A DNA stretch of 64,000 bases from Castor canadensis (Eukaryota > Chordata > Mammalia > Rodentia > Castoridae), in contig NC_133405.1 in the NCBI RefSeq assembly GCF_047511655.1, positions 93,099,598-93,163,597 on the forward strand. Direction: 5' to 3'. The notes below the pieces were generated by a model. It was given only the letters and a program-made list of their open reading frames with translations. It was not told the origin of the DNA and did no database searches. Positions 1 to 10,031 of this stretch are shown piece by piece. Within the stretch, counting starts at the first letter, position 1. The number at the start of each line of letters is the position of its first letter. Position numbers and translations under genes: made by a program.

Positions 1-310
1 CACTGATGGTTGCACACTGGCAATTCTCTCTGGGGATTCCCACTGGGTTCATTCTGGGCATTTTATTTAAGGGCACAGACATGAGGTTTTCAGTCTGAGG
101 GAATTTGTTTCAGAACATGGACTTGATGGGGGAGATGAGTCTATGTCCTCGGTATATAAAGGGGTCTTTCAGGGAGCTCAGCCTGTGTGCACTTGTAGGA
201 TATCAGTCCCCACACAATTTCAAGAGCTAAATTTGGGTGCTTGATTCCTTAGCCCCACCTAGAGGCTCATTATGAGGACATAAATTTGAGAGTTTAAATG
301 TTGACAGTTC

Positions 311-399
311 ACCTTTTTTTTTGATGGGACTGGAGTTGGTATTCAGGGCTTTGTGCTTGCAAAGCAGGTACTCTACTGCTTAAGCCTTGCCTCTCAGCT
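311..399 (-). repeat. tRNA-like (ID-type) SINE monomer, antisense
   Basis: A poly-T start is followed by the antisense tRNA-like body (ggactggagttggtattcag, then a ctctactgcttaagcc A-box-side segment). Diverged copy. Confidence 0.7.
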
Positions 400-484
400 G
401 TGAGGGAGGTACAGGTAGGAGGATCCCTATCTGAGGTAGGCCCTGGAGCAAGAAGCGGGAAAACTTATCTAAAAAATAACTAAA

Positions 485-790
485 GCAAAAAGAACTGGAG
501 GTGTGGTTCAAGTGATGAATGCCTGCCTAGCAAGTAGGAGGCCAAGTTCACACCCTAGTATTGGTGATTCACAGCCATAATCCTAGCTACTTGGGAGGCA
601 GAGATCAAGAGGATCACAGTTTGAGGCCAGCCCAGGCAAACAGTTCGGGAGACCCTAGCTCAAAAAATACCCAACAGACAAAAAGGGCTGGTGGAGTGGC
701 TCAAGTGGGAGAGTGCCTATGTAGAAAGTGTGAGGCCCTGAGGTCAAACCCCAGTATCGCCCCCTTCCCAAAAAAACCCCAAAACCCTGG
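485..790 (+). repeat. Composite SINE cluster (tRNA-like monomer plus dimeric SINE)
   Basis: A tRNA-like unit (ggaggtgtggttcaagtgat) runs directly into a dimeric SINE: Alu/B1-like left half, A-rich linker, then a right half with gctggtggagtggctcaagt and a gaggtcaaaccccagtatcg end. Confidence 0.75.
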
Positions 791-818
791 TACTGCAAAG
801 GTAAGAAGAAAAAAGTAG

Positions 819-920
819 TATGGGGCTGACAGTGTAATTCAGTGGTAGAGCACTTTACCTGGTATGTGTGAGGCCCTGGGTTTTGATCCCCAGCATGGCA
901 AACAACAGCAGCAACAAACC
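819..920 (+). repeat. ID-like SINE
   Basis: tRNA-like body (taattcagtggtagagcact) ends with gccctgggttttgatcccca and an A/C-rich tail. Confidence 0.7.
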
Positions 921-1044
921 AGGATGGGCTGAGGCATGGGGGAAGGTGACTGGAGGTAAGGAAGAGTGCAGCCCTCGATGGTCTGTGATCTGCAGGTGCA
1001 TAATCACACTTCATGACTCTTCATAGGACCCATGGATTCTGAAA

Positions 1045-1166
1045 ATGATGGCATTAAATCGGGTGCCAGTGGCTCATGCCTCTAATCCTTGCAACTCAGG
1101 AGGCAGAGATCAGGAGGATTGTGGTTCAAAATCAGCCTGGGTAAATAGTTCAAGACCCTATCTTGA
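1045..1166 (+). repeat. Left half of a dimeric SINE interrupted by an L1
   Basis: The Alu/B1-like left arm reads through ggctcatgcctctaatcc and stops at gaccctatcttga, where the L1 begins. The missing right arm resumes after the L1 at about 5096. Bases 1154-1166 form the left copy of the L1 target duplication. Confidence 0.8.
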
Positions 1167-1674
1167 GGAGATTCCAAGATGGCAGCTAGAGGGAGGAAGC
1201 AGAAAGCATGCCTCCTATAGTGAAATCTTGGAGAGATGCTGGAGACACACCTTGCAGTCAAAACCACCGAGAAGAGGCAAAACTTTGACTCCTCCACACC
1301 TCCAGCCAGTGCAGAGCATCTCCACTTCATGTTATATGGAGAAATCAGGAGGGCCCCCGGGCCGCCAGTCACCCGCACCCAGATGGCTTGGGAAGATGCA
1401 GACAAGGTGAGCTTAGCAGTACCGCGGTACTCCCACAGAAAACCCTGGGCCAGAGCAGCATAGCCCCCTGGACAGACCAACCTCCACCTGGGAAAAAAAA
1501 GAGAAACTGAATAATAAGCAATAAGAACATAAAGACATGCAGGAAAGAGGGTGGGGCGCACTGAGCACCGAAGATTTGGGGAAGGGAATCCTTCCTGGGA
1601 CTGTAAATAAGCAAGCCGGGCAGGCTGGAGAGGCTCTGGTGGGAGCAGGGGTGCGCACCCAGCAACCAGGAGCA

Positions 1675-1890
1675 GGAAAGCTTGTGAGAGTGGTGGAGGG
1701 AGGAAAACTCCACAGGAGAGGAGGGAAGACCCACTTCCCATGTGAGCTGTAAACAAACACAGCAGCTGGCAGAAGCAGCAGCACCACCCAATAATCAAGC
1801 CTGGGAAAGCTTGTAAATGTGGCGGTGGGAGGAAAACTCCAAGGAGAGGGGGGAAGACCCACTTCCCACGTGAACTGCAAATAAACACGT
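1675..1890 (+). repeat. Tandem monomer-like units in the L1 5' UTR
   Basis: Two units about 128 bp apart share aagcttgt, ggaggaaaactccac/aag, gggaagacccacttccca and aaataaacac-type ends. A third aagcttgt start lies at about 1945. This resembles the monomer promoters of rodent L1s. Confidence 0.6.
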
Positions 1891-2899
1891 GGGCCAGAGA
1901 AAGCGGGTGCAGTGTCACCATCCCCAGTGTGCTTGGAAAGGGGAAAGCTTGTAGCAGAGGCTTGTGCACAGGAGAACTCTGAGTAAACAAAGCCTGCAGG
2001 GCCTGGTGAGTGCTAAGCTCACCCCTGAGATCTGCATAAATAACGCCTCCAGCAACAGTAGGCTGACAGCAGTGGGCAGGCAAGCCACAGCCGCAGATAC
2101 CATTCACAGACCTGTCTCCAGACTCTTTTTTTTCTCTCTCCCTACATTTGATGAGAAAACAACCGAACTACACCTGCATGCTGAAAAACTTACTGAAACT
2201 GTATTGCATTTGAACTTGGGACACTTTGTGGGTTTTGTTTTTTGGCTTTTTTTTTGTGCAGTTTTGTTCTATTTTATGCATCCCCTTTGATGAGACAACT
2301 ACAGAACAACATCTGAGGCACCATCTCCAGGACTGGAGACTGAGATGGACACCAAAATTATTAAGAGTGAAAATTCATTGCATTTGAACTTGGAGGTTTT
2401 TTAAAATTTTTTTAAGTTTTTATTTTCTATTTTCTATTTTGTTTTATTTTATTTATATATATATTACTTTCATTTACTTATTTTTTATTTTTATTCTTAT
2501 CTTTATTCTTTTTATTTTTTATTTTCAAACCTCTCTCTGTCTCTCTAAGGCCTGTTCAGCTTACTGTCGATTAGTGTACTAACACTCCCTGTTTATACCT
2601 TTGAAACTTTCTTGTTTGATTCCTTGTTTTGTTTTTTCCTACCTGTCTGTTTGTTTTTCCCTTTTATTTAACATCTTGCATTCCATCTCCTCTCACCCTT
2701 CCATTCTAAATATTACCATTGTTATTATTACAAGCTAGAAAATACTTAATTGCACACAGTACAGGGACAGTAACAACACCAAGGACAATGACAGGAAGAC
2801 AGAAAAAAAAGGGAAACCAGTTTCCCCACAGCAAAAAATTAATACAGGAACCAGAGGGGGAATGAAGAGAACAGGTACTCAGAACCAGGCTCCAACAAA

Positions 2900-3393
2900 A
2901 TGAAGATACACTATGCCAAAGAACCCAATGAAGCCCACAAAAGTAATTTAAAAGAAGACATACTACAGCTACTCAATGAGAATTTTATAGAGATGATACT
3001 GGATATGGTCAACCAAAATGTACAGGAGACACTCAAGAAATTCCAAGACAACAAAAATAGAGAATTTGAAAAAACAAAAGAAGAAATAAAGGAAACCATA
3101 GAAGCACTGTATAAACACCAAAGTGAAACAGAGAACATGATGAATAAACAGATAAATGAACTCAGGACAAAAATAGACAACAAAAAGAGGAAACCACCCA
3201 GGATATGGAAAACCTCAGAAAAAAGAATGAAACAGAACTGCAAAACAAAACGGAGGGCCAATCCAGCAGAATAGAACAAACAGAAGACAGAATCTCAGAA
3301 CTTGAAGATGAAATGGTAATTAAAGGAAAAACCGAAGAACTATTAATTAAACAACTCAAGACCTGTGAAAAGAAAATGCAAGAACTTACTGAC
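2900..3393 (+). pseudogene. L1 ORF1 N-terminal fragment (coiled coil), frameshifted and truncated
   Basis: Open from the ATG at 2900 with a Lys/Glu-rich heptad-like helix typical of the L1 ORF1p coiled coil (NQNVQETLKKFQDNK). The frame shifts between about 3180 and 3205. The second frame carries IEQTEDRISELEDEM, the conserved end of the coiled coil. The RNA-binding domains that normally follow are missing because of the internal deletion. Confidence 0.75.
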
Positions 3394-4600
3394 TCCTGAC
3401 TTCACAATACCTGACTTCAAACTATATTACAAAGCAATAACAATAAAAACAGCATGGTACTGGCACAAAAACAGACATGAAGACAAGTGGAACAGAATAG
3501 AGGACCCAGATATGAAGCCACACAACTATAACCAACTTGTCTTTGACAAAGGAGCTAAAAATAACGATGGAGAAATAGCAGCCTCTTCAACAAAAACTGC
3601 TGGGAAAACTGGTTAGCAGTCTGTGAAAAACTGAAACTAGATCCATGTATATCACCCTATACCAATATTAATTCAAAATGGATCAAGGATCTTAATGTCA
3701 GACCGCAAACTCTAAAGTTGATACAGGGAAGAGTAGGAACTACTCTGGAGTTAGTAGGTATAGGTAAGAACTTTCTCAATGAAACCCCAGCAGCACAGCA
3801 ACTAAGAGATAGCATAGATAAATGGGACCTCATAAAGCTAAAAAGCTTCTGTTCATCAAAAGAAATGGTCTGTAAACTGAAGAGACCACCCTCAGAGTGG
3901 GAGAAAATATTTGCCAGCTACACATCCAGACAAAGGACTGATAACCAGAATATATAGGGAACTTAAAAACTAAATTCTCCCAAAACTAATGAACCAATAA
4001 AGAAATGGGCAAGTGCACTAAACAGAACTTTCTCAAAAGAAGAAATTCAAATGGTGAAAAAACACATGAAAAAATGCTCACCATCTCTAGCAAGAAAGGA
4101 AATGCAAATTAAAACCACACTAAGATTCTACCTCACCCGTTAGAATAGCCATCATCAAAAACACCACCAACAACAGGTGTTGGCGAGGATGCGGGGAAAA
4201 AGGAACCCTCTTACACTGTTGGTGGGAATGTAAACTAGTACAACCACTCTGGAAAAACATTTGGAGGCTACTTAAAAATCTAAACATTGATCTACCATAT
4301 GATCCAGCAATACCACTCTTGGGAATATACCCAAAAGACTGTGACACAGGTTACTCCAGAGGCACCTGCACACCCATGTTTATTGCGGCACTATTCACAA
4401 TAGCCAAGTTATGGAAACAGCCAAGATGCCCCACTACTGACGAATGGATCAAGAAAATGTGGTATCTATACACATTGGAATTCTATGCAGCCATGAAGAA
4501 GAACGAAATGTTATCATTCGCTGGTCAATGGATGGAATTGGTGAACATCATTCTGAGTGAGGTTAGCCTGGCCCAAAAGACCCTGATATGTGGACATTAG
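3394..4600 (+). pseudogene. L1 ORF2 C-terminal remnant
   Basis: Broken frames match the end of L1 ORF2p: [10 protein letters not shown], then [22 protein letters not shown] and [18 protein letters not shown]. Endonuclease and reverse-transcriptase regions are absent, and several frameshifts and stops are present. Recognition rests on memory of the L1 ORF2 C-terminal consensus. Confidence 0.8.
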
Positions 4601-5095
4601 ATCAAGGGCAAACACAACAAGGGGATTGGACTTTGAGCACATGATAAAAGCGAGAGCACACAAGGGAGGGGTGAGGATAGGTAAGACACCTAAAAAATTA
4701 GCTAGCAGTTGTTGCCCTTAACGCAGAGAAAGTAAAGCAGATACCTTAAAAGCAACTGAGGCCAATAAGAAAAGGGGACCAGGAACTACAGAAAAGGTTA
4801 GATCAAAAAGAATTAACCTAGAAGGTAACACAGATGCACAGGAAATTAATGTGAGTCAACTCCCTATATAGCTATCCTTATCTCAACCAGCAAAAACCCT
4901 TGTTCCTTTCTATTATTGCTTATACTCTCTCTTCAACAAAATTAGAGATAATTTCAAAATAGTTTCTGCTGGGTATTGAGGGGTTGGGGGGGAGATGGAG
5001 GGGGCGGAGTGGGTGGTAAGGGAGTGGGGGGGCAGAAGGGAGAAATGACCCAAGCCTTGTATGCACATATGAATAATAAAACAATACAAAAAAAG

Positions 5096-5210
5096 GACCC
5101 TTATCTTGAAAACCTCATCACAAAAAATTGGGCTGATGGAGTGTCTCAAAGTGTACGCCCTGAGTTCAAACCCCAATATCGCAAAAAAAGAAAGAAAGAA
5201 TAAATGAATG
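5096..5210 (+). repeat. Right half of the L1-interrupted dimeric SINE
   Basis: After the right copy of the target duplication the SINE continues: A-rich linker, gggctgatggagtgtctcaa, ccctgagttcaaaccccaat and an A-rich (aaag)n tail. With 1045-1166 it makes one complete SINE. Confidence 0.8.
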
Positions 5211-5849
5211 AAAGAAAAAGAAAAGAACAAAGAAAGGAAATGGTGGCATTAATGTGTCCCGAGAGAGATTTTTAGCCCTTTGATGTCAAAGTGTCACCCA
5301 TGAGTCACTTACATAGACCTCAGTGAAGGATGGGTAATTTCAATCAGTTTGTGATAGACAAGGAGCCTCCAAGTTTCTGAAAAACAATTTAGGCAATGGC
5401 TAACATTGTAACCCATACTTCAGAGCTGTTTGGGAGTAGACTGCTTAGCTACATGACCTCTAAAATTGGTGATCAAAAGCAAGTAACTAAAAGCAAGAGA
5501 ACCTAGAGGGTTTCTTCAGGTTTTTCCTTGGTTTTCCAAGTAATCCTCTAGTCTCAGTCCTCTAAGTAGCTGGGAGTACAAGTGTACTGCTATCTTTGGC
5601 CTTAAACCGTTTTAATATAATTAATTTCCTTTGTAATCCTAGATTTTATTTTATGGATTTACAAATATTTATCCTGGCATCTAAGATTGCCAAGGCACAA
5701 AAAGGGGGAACTCTGTGTCAAAGGAGTCTCGGGCTTAGACTTCAAACTCTCAGGGATCATTCGGAGCCCTTTGTGTGGAAGTACCTAGCAGGCCTGTTCT
5801 CTATCTGTATCAGGCCCCGGGAACTCCAGCTGGGGTGCTTCATCTCAGT
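5211..5849. other. Intergenic, no recognised feature
   Basis: Unique-looking AT-rich sequence. I see no gene, RNA gene or confident repeat here. Confidence 0.4.
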
Positions 5850-5977
5850 ATCTTTTTTTTTTCTTTTTGTTTTTTTTGACACAAGAACCTGCTATGTAGC
5901 CCAGGCTGGCCTTGAACTTGCGCTCCTCCTGCCTTCACCTCCTGAGTGCTGGGATTACAGGCACCACCAGACCTGGC
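5850..5977 (-). repeat. B1-like SINE, antisense
   Basis: T-rich start, then the antisense 7SL-derived body (gtagcccaggctggccttga; tgagtgctgggattacaggc). Confidence 0.8.
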
Positions 5978-6027
5978 AATCTGAGTAACTTTACTTGGGC
6001 CTTTCTGAATGCAGTCTAGTTTGCTGA

Positions 6028-6145
6028 GTCTATAGAAAGGAACCCTGAATGTGACCGATCTCATCTGATTGTGGAAGCTAAGCAGGGTCAGGCCTGGTTA
6101 GTATTTGGATGGGAGACTCTGCCTCCTGAGGTTCTCAGTCTGGAA
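6028..6145 (+). pseudogene. 5S ribosomal RNA pseudogene
   Basis: The region aligns in order with vertebrate 5S rRNA: gtcta start, accctgaa, cgatctcatctgat, ggaagctaagcagggtca, ggcctggttagta and tggatgggagac. The internal-promoter A-box segment is nearly intact. The 5' 20 bases and the 3' arm are degraded, so the closing helix cannot form. No U-run terminator follows, so it is a pseudogene and not an active RNA gene. Confidence 0.85.
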
Positions 6146-6658
6146 AAGATAACAATTATTGTCACACACTCTGCTTTTTTCCACCTCTGTGTTTGCACAC
6201 ACCGTTTCCTCTTCAGGGAAGGCTCTTTCTTGCTTTTAGTAACACATTTCTACCCCCATACATATAAACTCCCCATCATTCAGCAAAATTCCACAAACAC
6301 TTGAAGAATTGGCTCAATCAGCCTCAGATGTTATGTCCTCCCAAAGGCCTGCTGCAACCCTCAAGGCTAGGTCAGGAACCCTCTGCTGGATTGTCACAGG
6401 CCTCTGTGCTCCTTTCTCTTCTACCATTGCCAAGAGATGAATTTATCATAAAACTAATAAAGTCTTAGCCTCAGGGCCCATGCTTACATAGGCTACTTCC
6501 AAGTCTTTGGTTATTGGGTATGGTCAACTTAGATAATACTGAAGCTTTATCACCGAACAAGGTAAAGTAGACTACCCTGAAATCTCTAGTTCATGCATAA
6601 AAGAAACTATATAGACATTTTCCTAAATGTGATAACAATCTTAAAATTTACATTACTA
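6146..6658. other. Intergenic, no recognised feature
   Basis: No gene seen. A ctcaaggctaggtcagga-like stretch may be old repeat, but I cannot assign it. Confidence 0.35.
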
Positions 6659-6745
6659 TTGGACTGGAGACATTGCTCAAAGTGGTAAAAGCACTTGCCT
6701 AGCAAGCGAAAGGCCCTGAATTCAAACCCCAGTACCACACAAATT
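6659..6745 (+). repeat. tRNA-like SINE monomer
   Basis: ggactggagacattgctcaa body, ccctgaattcaaaccccagt end. Confidence 0.75.
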
Positions 6746-6786
6746 TTTTATATTGCTGATAGTGAATTGTGAAGTTGAAAGTTTTC

Positions 6787-8021
6787 TTTTTTTGTTTGGT
6801 TTTTTTTTTTTTTTGGCAGTACTCCCGGAAAAAAAAAAAAAGATCCTGAAAATTACCTCGGTTCTTGTGTCCAGTAGGAGAAGAATTCAAGCAAGACACA
6901 AAGATTTAGTAAAAGTAACAGTAAAGTCTATTAGGAGAGGAACAGGGGGAAGAAAAGAGAGAGAAGCATTTCCTGTTCCCCACGCAGGAAATGGGAGCAA
7001 AGACTCAAAATGGTGGTCCCCAACTCTTAGTTTTCTATTGGAGAGGTGGGGGAATACACGTGGTCAAAGATAATGAATGGGTCTGGGTGTCTGAGATTGT
7101 TGGGTCTAGGGGATCAGAAGACAAAATGAGCCAGTGCCCCATCTCCCATGAGAGCACCGTGGGTGCCATATCCTGTAAAGGGCTTCACAAGTCATGGCCT
7201 CTTGGGATGCCTCAAAATGCCACAAGGCTGATAAGCAGGAGGATTTCACAGAACTGTGTATATGTTCCTGTAGACATATGGTAAGAGACCATTCCACTCC
7301 TGACTCCTGCACCTCCCCTCCCCCACAGAGTGTGTTTCTACAAAGATATATCAAAAGGCCACTCCATCCCTGACTCCTAACTCCCTTCCCCAACAAAAAG
7401 GACCCAAATAAAAACTCCACCTCTGTGAACGACAGGGAGCTACCAATTTTCCGGGCTCCCTGTCCACCTCTAAGGACGGCTTTACCTTCCTCTCTAATAT
7501 ATCCTACTTGTGTGTTGACCTTGTCGTCCCATGAGTCAATTTGCTGCCTCATGAGCCAACTCTTTGGCTAGTGAAGGCAAGGACTCTCACACCAGCCTGG
7601 CCCGCAACAAGACGACCGACAGGTAGTGGTCACCTTCCCAAATCACACCCAATCACACCCACATCCCACCCAAATCACAGAAACAATAAGTATGCTTTAG
7701 AATTTCCCTTTCATTACTCTCTACCCATCCAAGGATCCTGGTAGCTTACTAACATATAAAAGAGGAAAGCAGAAGCAGGTAGCTCCTCTCTGTCTCCCTG
7801 TTCCTTTAGCACCCAAAAGATGGGAGGGGGCTAGCTGCTATGGCTCTCCTTGTTCTAATGTCAGAGTCTGGCCCTTTAAATATTTATTAAAGTAATATAA
7901 TTTCCCTGTCTCCTCTTATGGCCACCAGTTATGTCTAACTGCTACCTATCAGCAGTACTGGGGTTTGAACTCGGGGCCTTCCTAGACAGATGCTCTACCA
8001 CCTGAGCCACACAACTGGCCC
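6787..8021 (-). repeat. Antisense SINE split by an LTR-like insertion
   Basis: The poly-T and ggcagtact head (6787-6823) and the rest of the body (7952-8021, gtactggggtttgaactcgg) are one SINE. It is bounded by a 19-bp duplication with one mismatch: tgtgaagttgaaagttttc at 6768-6786 and tgtgaagttgaaaattttc at 8022-8040. Confidence 0.75.
6824..7951 (+). mobile_element. LTR-like (endogenous retrovirus-type) insertion inside a SINE
   Basis: About 1.13 kb inserted into the SINE, with gcagtact repeated at both junctions (6816-6823, 7952-7959). The middle looks like an LTR: a duplicated segment at about 7262-7400, an aataaaaactccacct TATA-like stretch, gctccctgtccacctctaag, a cctctctaatatatcctact polyadenylation-like motif and a ggcaaggactctcacacc end. 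The 3' portion (about 7420-7640) matches the second block at 9.8-10.0 kb. No gag, pol or env was seen. Exact LTR ends are unresolved. Confidence 0.5.
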
Positions 8022-8166
8022 TGTGAAGTTGAAAATTTTCTGGACTACCAAAAATTAAAAAAAAAATTGACCAACCAAATTGAATTAAAATCAACTGAAT
8101 TCTTTGTATTCTCTCTAAAAAAGTGAAATAATTATCATAAATAATTTTCATATAAAGAAGATATTG

Positions 8167-8357
8167 AGCTGGGCACTGGTAGCTTACGCCCATAATCTCA
8201 GCTACTCAGGATGCAGAGATCAGGAGAATCGTGGTTTGAAGCTGGCCTGGGTAAATAGTTCCATGAGACCATATCTTGAAAAAAACACTTCACAATAATA
8301 GGGCTGGTGGACTGGCTCAAAGTGAAGGCCCTGAGTTCAGTACCACAAAAAAAAAGG
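8167..8357 (+). repeat. Dimeric SINE
   Basis: ctgggcactggtagcttacg left arm; gctggtggactggctcaaag right arm with a short internal deletion; A-tail. Confidence 0.8.
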
Positions 8358-8516
8358 ATGTTAAAGTGCTTTGACAAAATGTCATTTCCCCAAAATGTAG
8401 GAAAAATTGGTAGAGTGGTGAGTCAGGCAATTAATTGAAATATTTTATTTTTCTGAAAAAATAAAAATAAAAAAACAAAAAAAATTTTCTTGATTTGCCA
8501 GTTTTTAAAAATTTGT

Positions 8517-8652
8517 GCTGGTATTATCCCAGCACTTGGGAGGCTGAGGCAGGAGAAGGGAGAGTTCAAGGCTAGCCTGGGCTACATAGAGTTCAAGGTC
8601 TGCCTAAGCTGTATATTTGAGAACCTGTCTCAACCTCCACATCCCAAAAAAT
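8517..8652 (+). repeat. B1-like SINE
   Basis: cccagcacttgggaggctga and agcctgggctacatagagtt are typical B1 segments; A-rich end. Confidence 0.85.
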
Positions 8653-8657
8653 TGTAA

Positions 8658-8745
8658 CTGAGGGATGGAGGTATGACTCAGTGATAGAGTGGGAGCTTAG
8701 CATGCTTGAGGCCCTGGGTTCAATCCTCAGCACCAAAAAATGAAT
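8658..8745 (+). repeat. ID-like SINE
   Basis: tatgactcagtgatagagtg body; gccctgggttcaatcctcag; A-tail. Confidence 0.75.
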
Positions 8746-8819
8746 TTGTAAAATTTGTGACTTCTCTAATAATTCTAAAGAAATACTCTCATACTTAATT
8801 TTGTCCTTTTTAGAACTTT

Positions 8820-8880
8820 TGAGGTGCTGGGATCAAACTCAAGTCCTCTACGACTGAGCTAAACATCCCAACCCTAGTCT
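8820..8880 (-). repeat. ID-like SINE fragment, antisense
   Basis: gtgctgggatcaaactcaag ... ctacgactgagctaaacatc. Confidence 0.6.
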
Positions 8881-9184
8881 GTTTTTTAAAAAAAGAAGGC
8901 TTGTAAAATTATTACTGAATCAGGTCTAGACTCACTCTGGACACCAATCGTAGTCTGTGGTCCTTGGACAATTCTGTATGCCAGATCACAAGGTTCTCTA
9001 GCATCCGGGCCAAACTCCATGCCCCAGAAGGTTTAGCACAGGTCCAGGCATGGAAGTGACAGTACTGTTTGTTAGCATGACCAGTTTGTGATCTTTGGTG
9101 TGTGAGGGAAATCACCCAGGATACTCTAAGATATTCTTCTAAAAAGAAATTTATTGAGATATTGTTTACATGCCGAGGTGTACA

Positions 9185-9310
9185 TTTTGAACAGTTTTTG
9201 AAACAAGTTTTCCCTATGGAGCCCAGGCAGTCTGGACCTCAAGATCCTCCTGTCTCAGACTTCGCAGTGCTGGGATGGCAGGCATGCAACACCACACCCA
9301 GCAAAAATCT
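9185..9310 (-). repeat. B1-like SINE, antisense, diverged
   Basis: ccctatggagcccaggcagt ... gcagtgctgggatggcaggc. Confidence 0.65.
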
Positions 9311-9404
9311 TTAAAAACTGAAAAATTCCACAAACATTTTGAAAGCCAAGACTGGCTTCTTCTTTGAACAGTTTTTAGTATGTTTACATTACTAAACACA
9401 TACT

Positions 9405-9510
9405 ACTGGGTTGGAGGTGTGGCTGAAGATGTAGAATGCCTCCCTTGCAAGTGTGAAGCCCTGAGTTCAAACCCCAGTACTGCTGCAAAAGAAAAAACAA
9501 AACAAAACAA
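9405..9510 (+). repeat. tRNA-like SINE monomer
   Basis: gttggaggtgtggctgaaga ... ccctgagttcaaaccccagt with an (aaaac)n tail. Confidence 0.8.
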
Positions 9511-9524
9511 AAACAAACTATTGG

Positions 9525-9995
9525 GTCTGAAGACTTAGGGCAGATGAGTGAGTATCCCATCCCCCCATGGAGAGCACTACACTCCTGCTTCCTGAGAAGG
9601 AGTTGTAAAACTGCATTTCTGCACCCTGAAGAGGAGATACAGGTTCTGATAGATCTGCCACAGGGCTGATGAGCAAAATGCTCTCAAGATTGTTTTCCCT
9701 CCCTATAAGGGGCAAACAGACCAGCTCATCTAAGAAAGCCTGCGAATCCATGGCCAATGAAAGAGCCCACCTAACTCTTACCTAAACCCATAGCCAAAAC
9801 ATCCATAAAAATCCCTGCCTTCACCTGAGCAGTGAGCTACTGGTTTCCGGGCTCCGCTGTTTGCTCTAGCTGTAGCCTTTCCTTTCTCTCTAATAAATCC
9901 TACTTCCTATACCGGCTTTGCCTCATCAATCACCTGCCTCACTAGCCAGTTCTCTGGCTTGTGAAGGCAAAGACCCTTGACACTGGCATGTAACA
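9525..9995 (+). mobile_element. Solo-LTR-like block related to the 7.4 kb LTR
   Basis: The block has cataaaaatccctgccttca (TATA-like), gtttccgggctccgctgttt, ctctctaataaatcctactt (polyadenylation signal) and gcttgtgaaggcaaagaccc. The same motifs in the same order occur at 7440-7600, same orientation. No internal retroviral coding was seen, so it is probably a solo LTR. The left edge is uncertain. Confidence 0.55.
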
Positions 9996-10031
9996 AAACC
10001 AAACCAAAAAACAAACAAAACCAAAAACAGT

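Larger units (their letters stand above)
1167..5094 (+). mobile_element. LINE-1 element with a large internal deletion
   Basis: The element has a full-looking 5' UTR (ggagattccaagatggcagc start), an AT-rich leader, the N-terminal coiled-coil part of ORF1, then an abrupt switch near 3393 into the C-terminal part of ORF2 and a 3' UTR with a G-rich tract (4980-5040) and AATAAA near 5073. The ORF1 C-terminal domains and the ORF2 endonuclease and reverse transcriptase are absent, so it cannot move autonomously. A near-identical 13-14 bp target duplication (gaccctatcttga / gacccttatcttga) flanks it. It sits inside a dimeric SINE and is therefore younger than that SINE. Confidence 0.85.

Noticed and set aside
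1082-2107. 341-aa open frame on the - strand
   Set aside because: Antisense of the L1 5' UTR; no recognisable domain.
4319-4600. Possible domesticated L1 ORF2 C-terminal gene
   Set aside because: Short remnant inside a clearly deleted L1; neighbouring frames are broken and no splice context supports a gene.
6028-6145. Functional 5S rRNA gene
   Set aside because: The 5' and 3' arms are degraded so the closing stem cannot form, and there is no T-run terminator.
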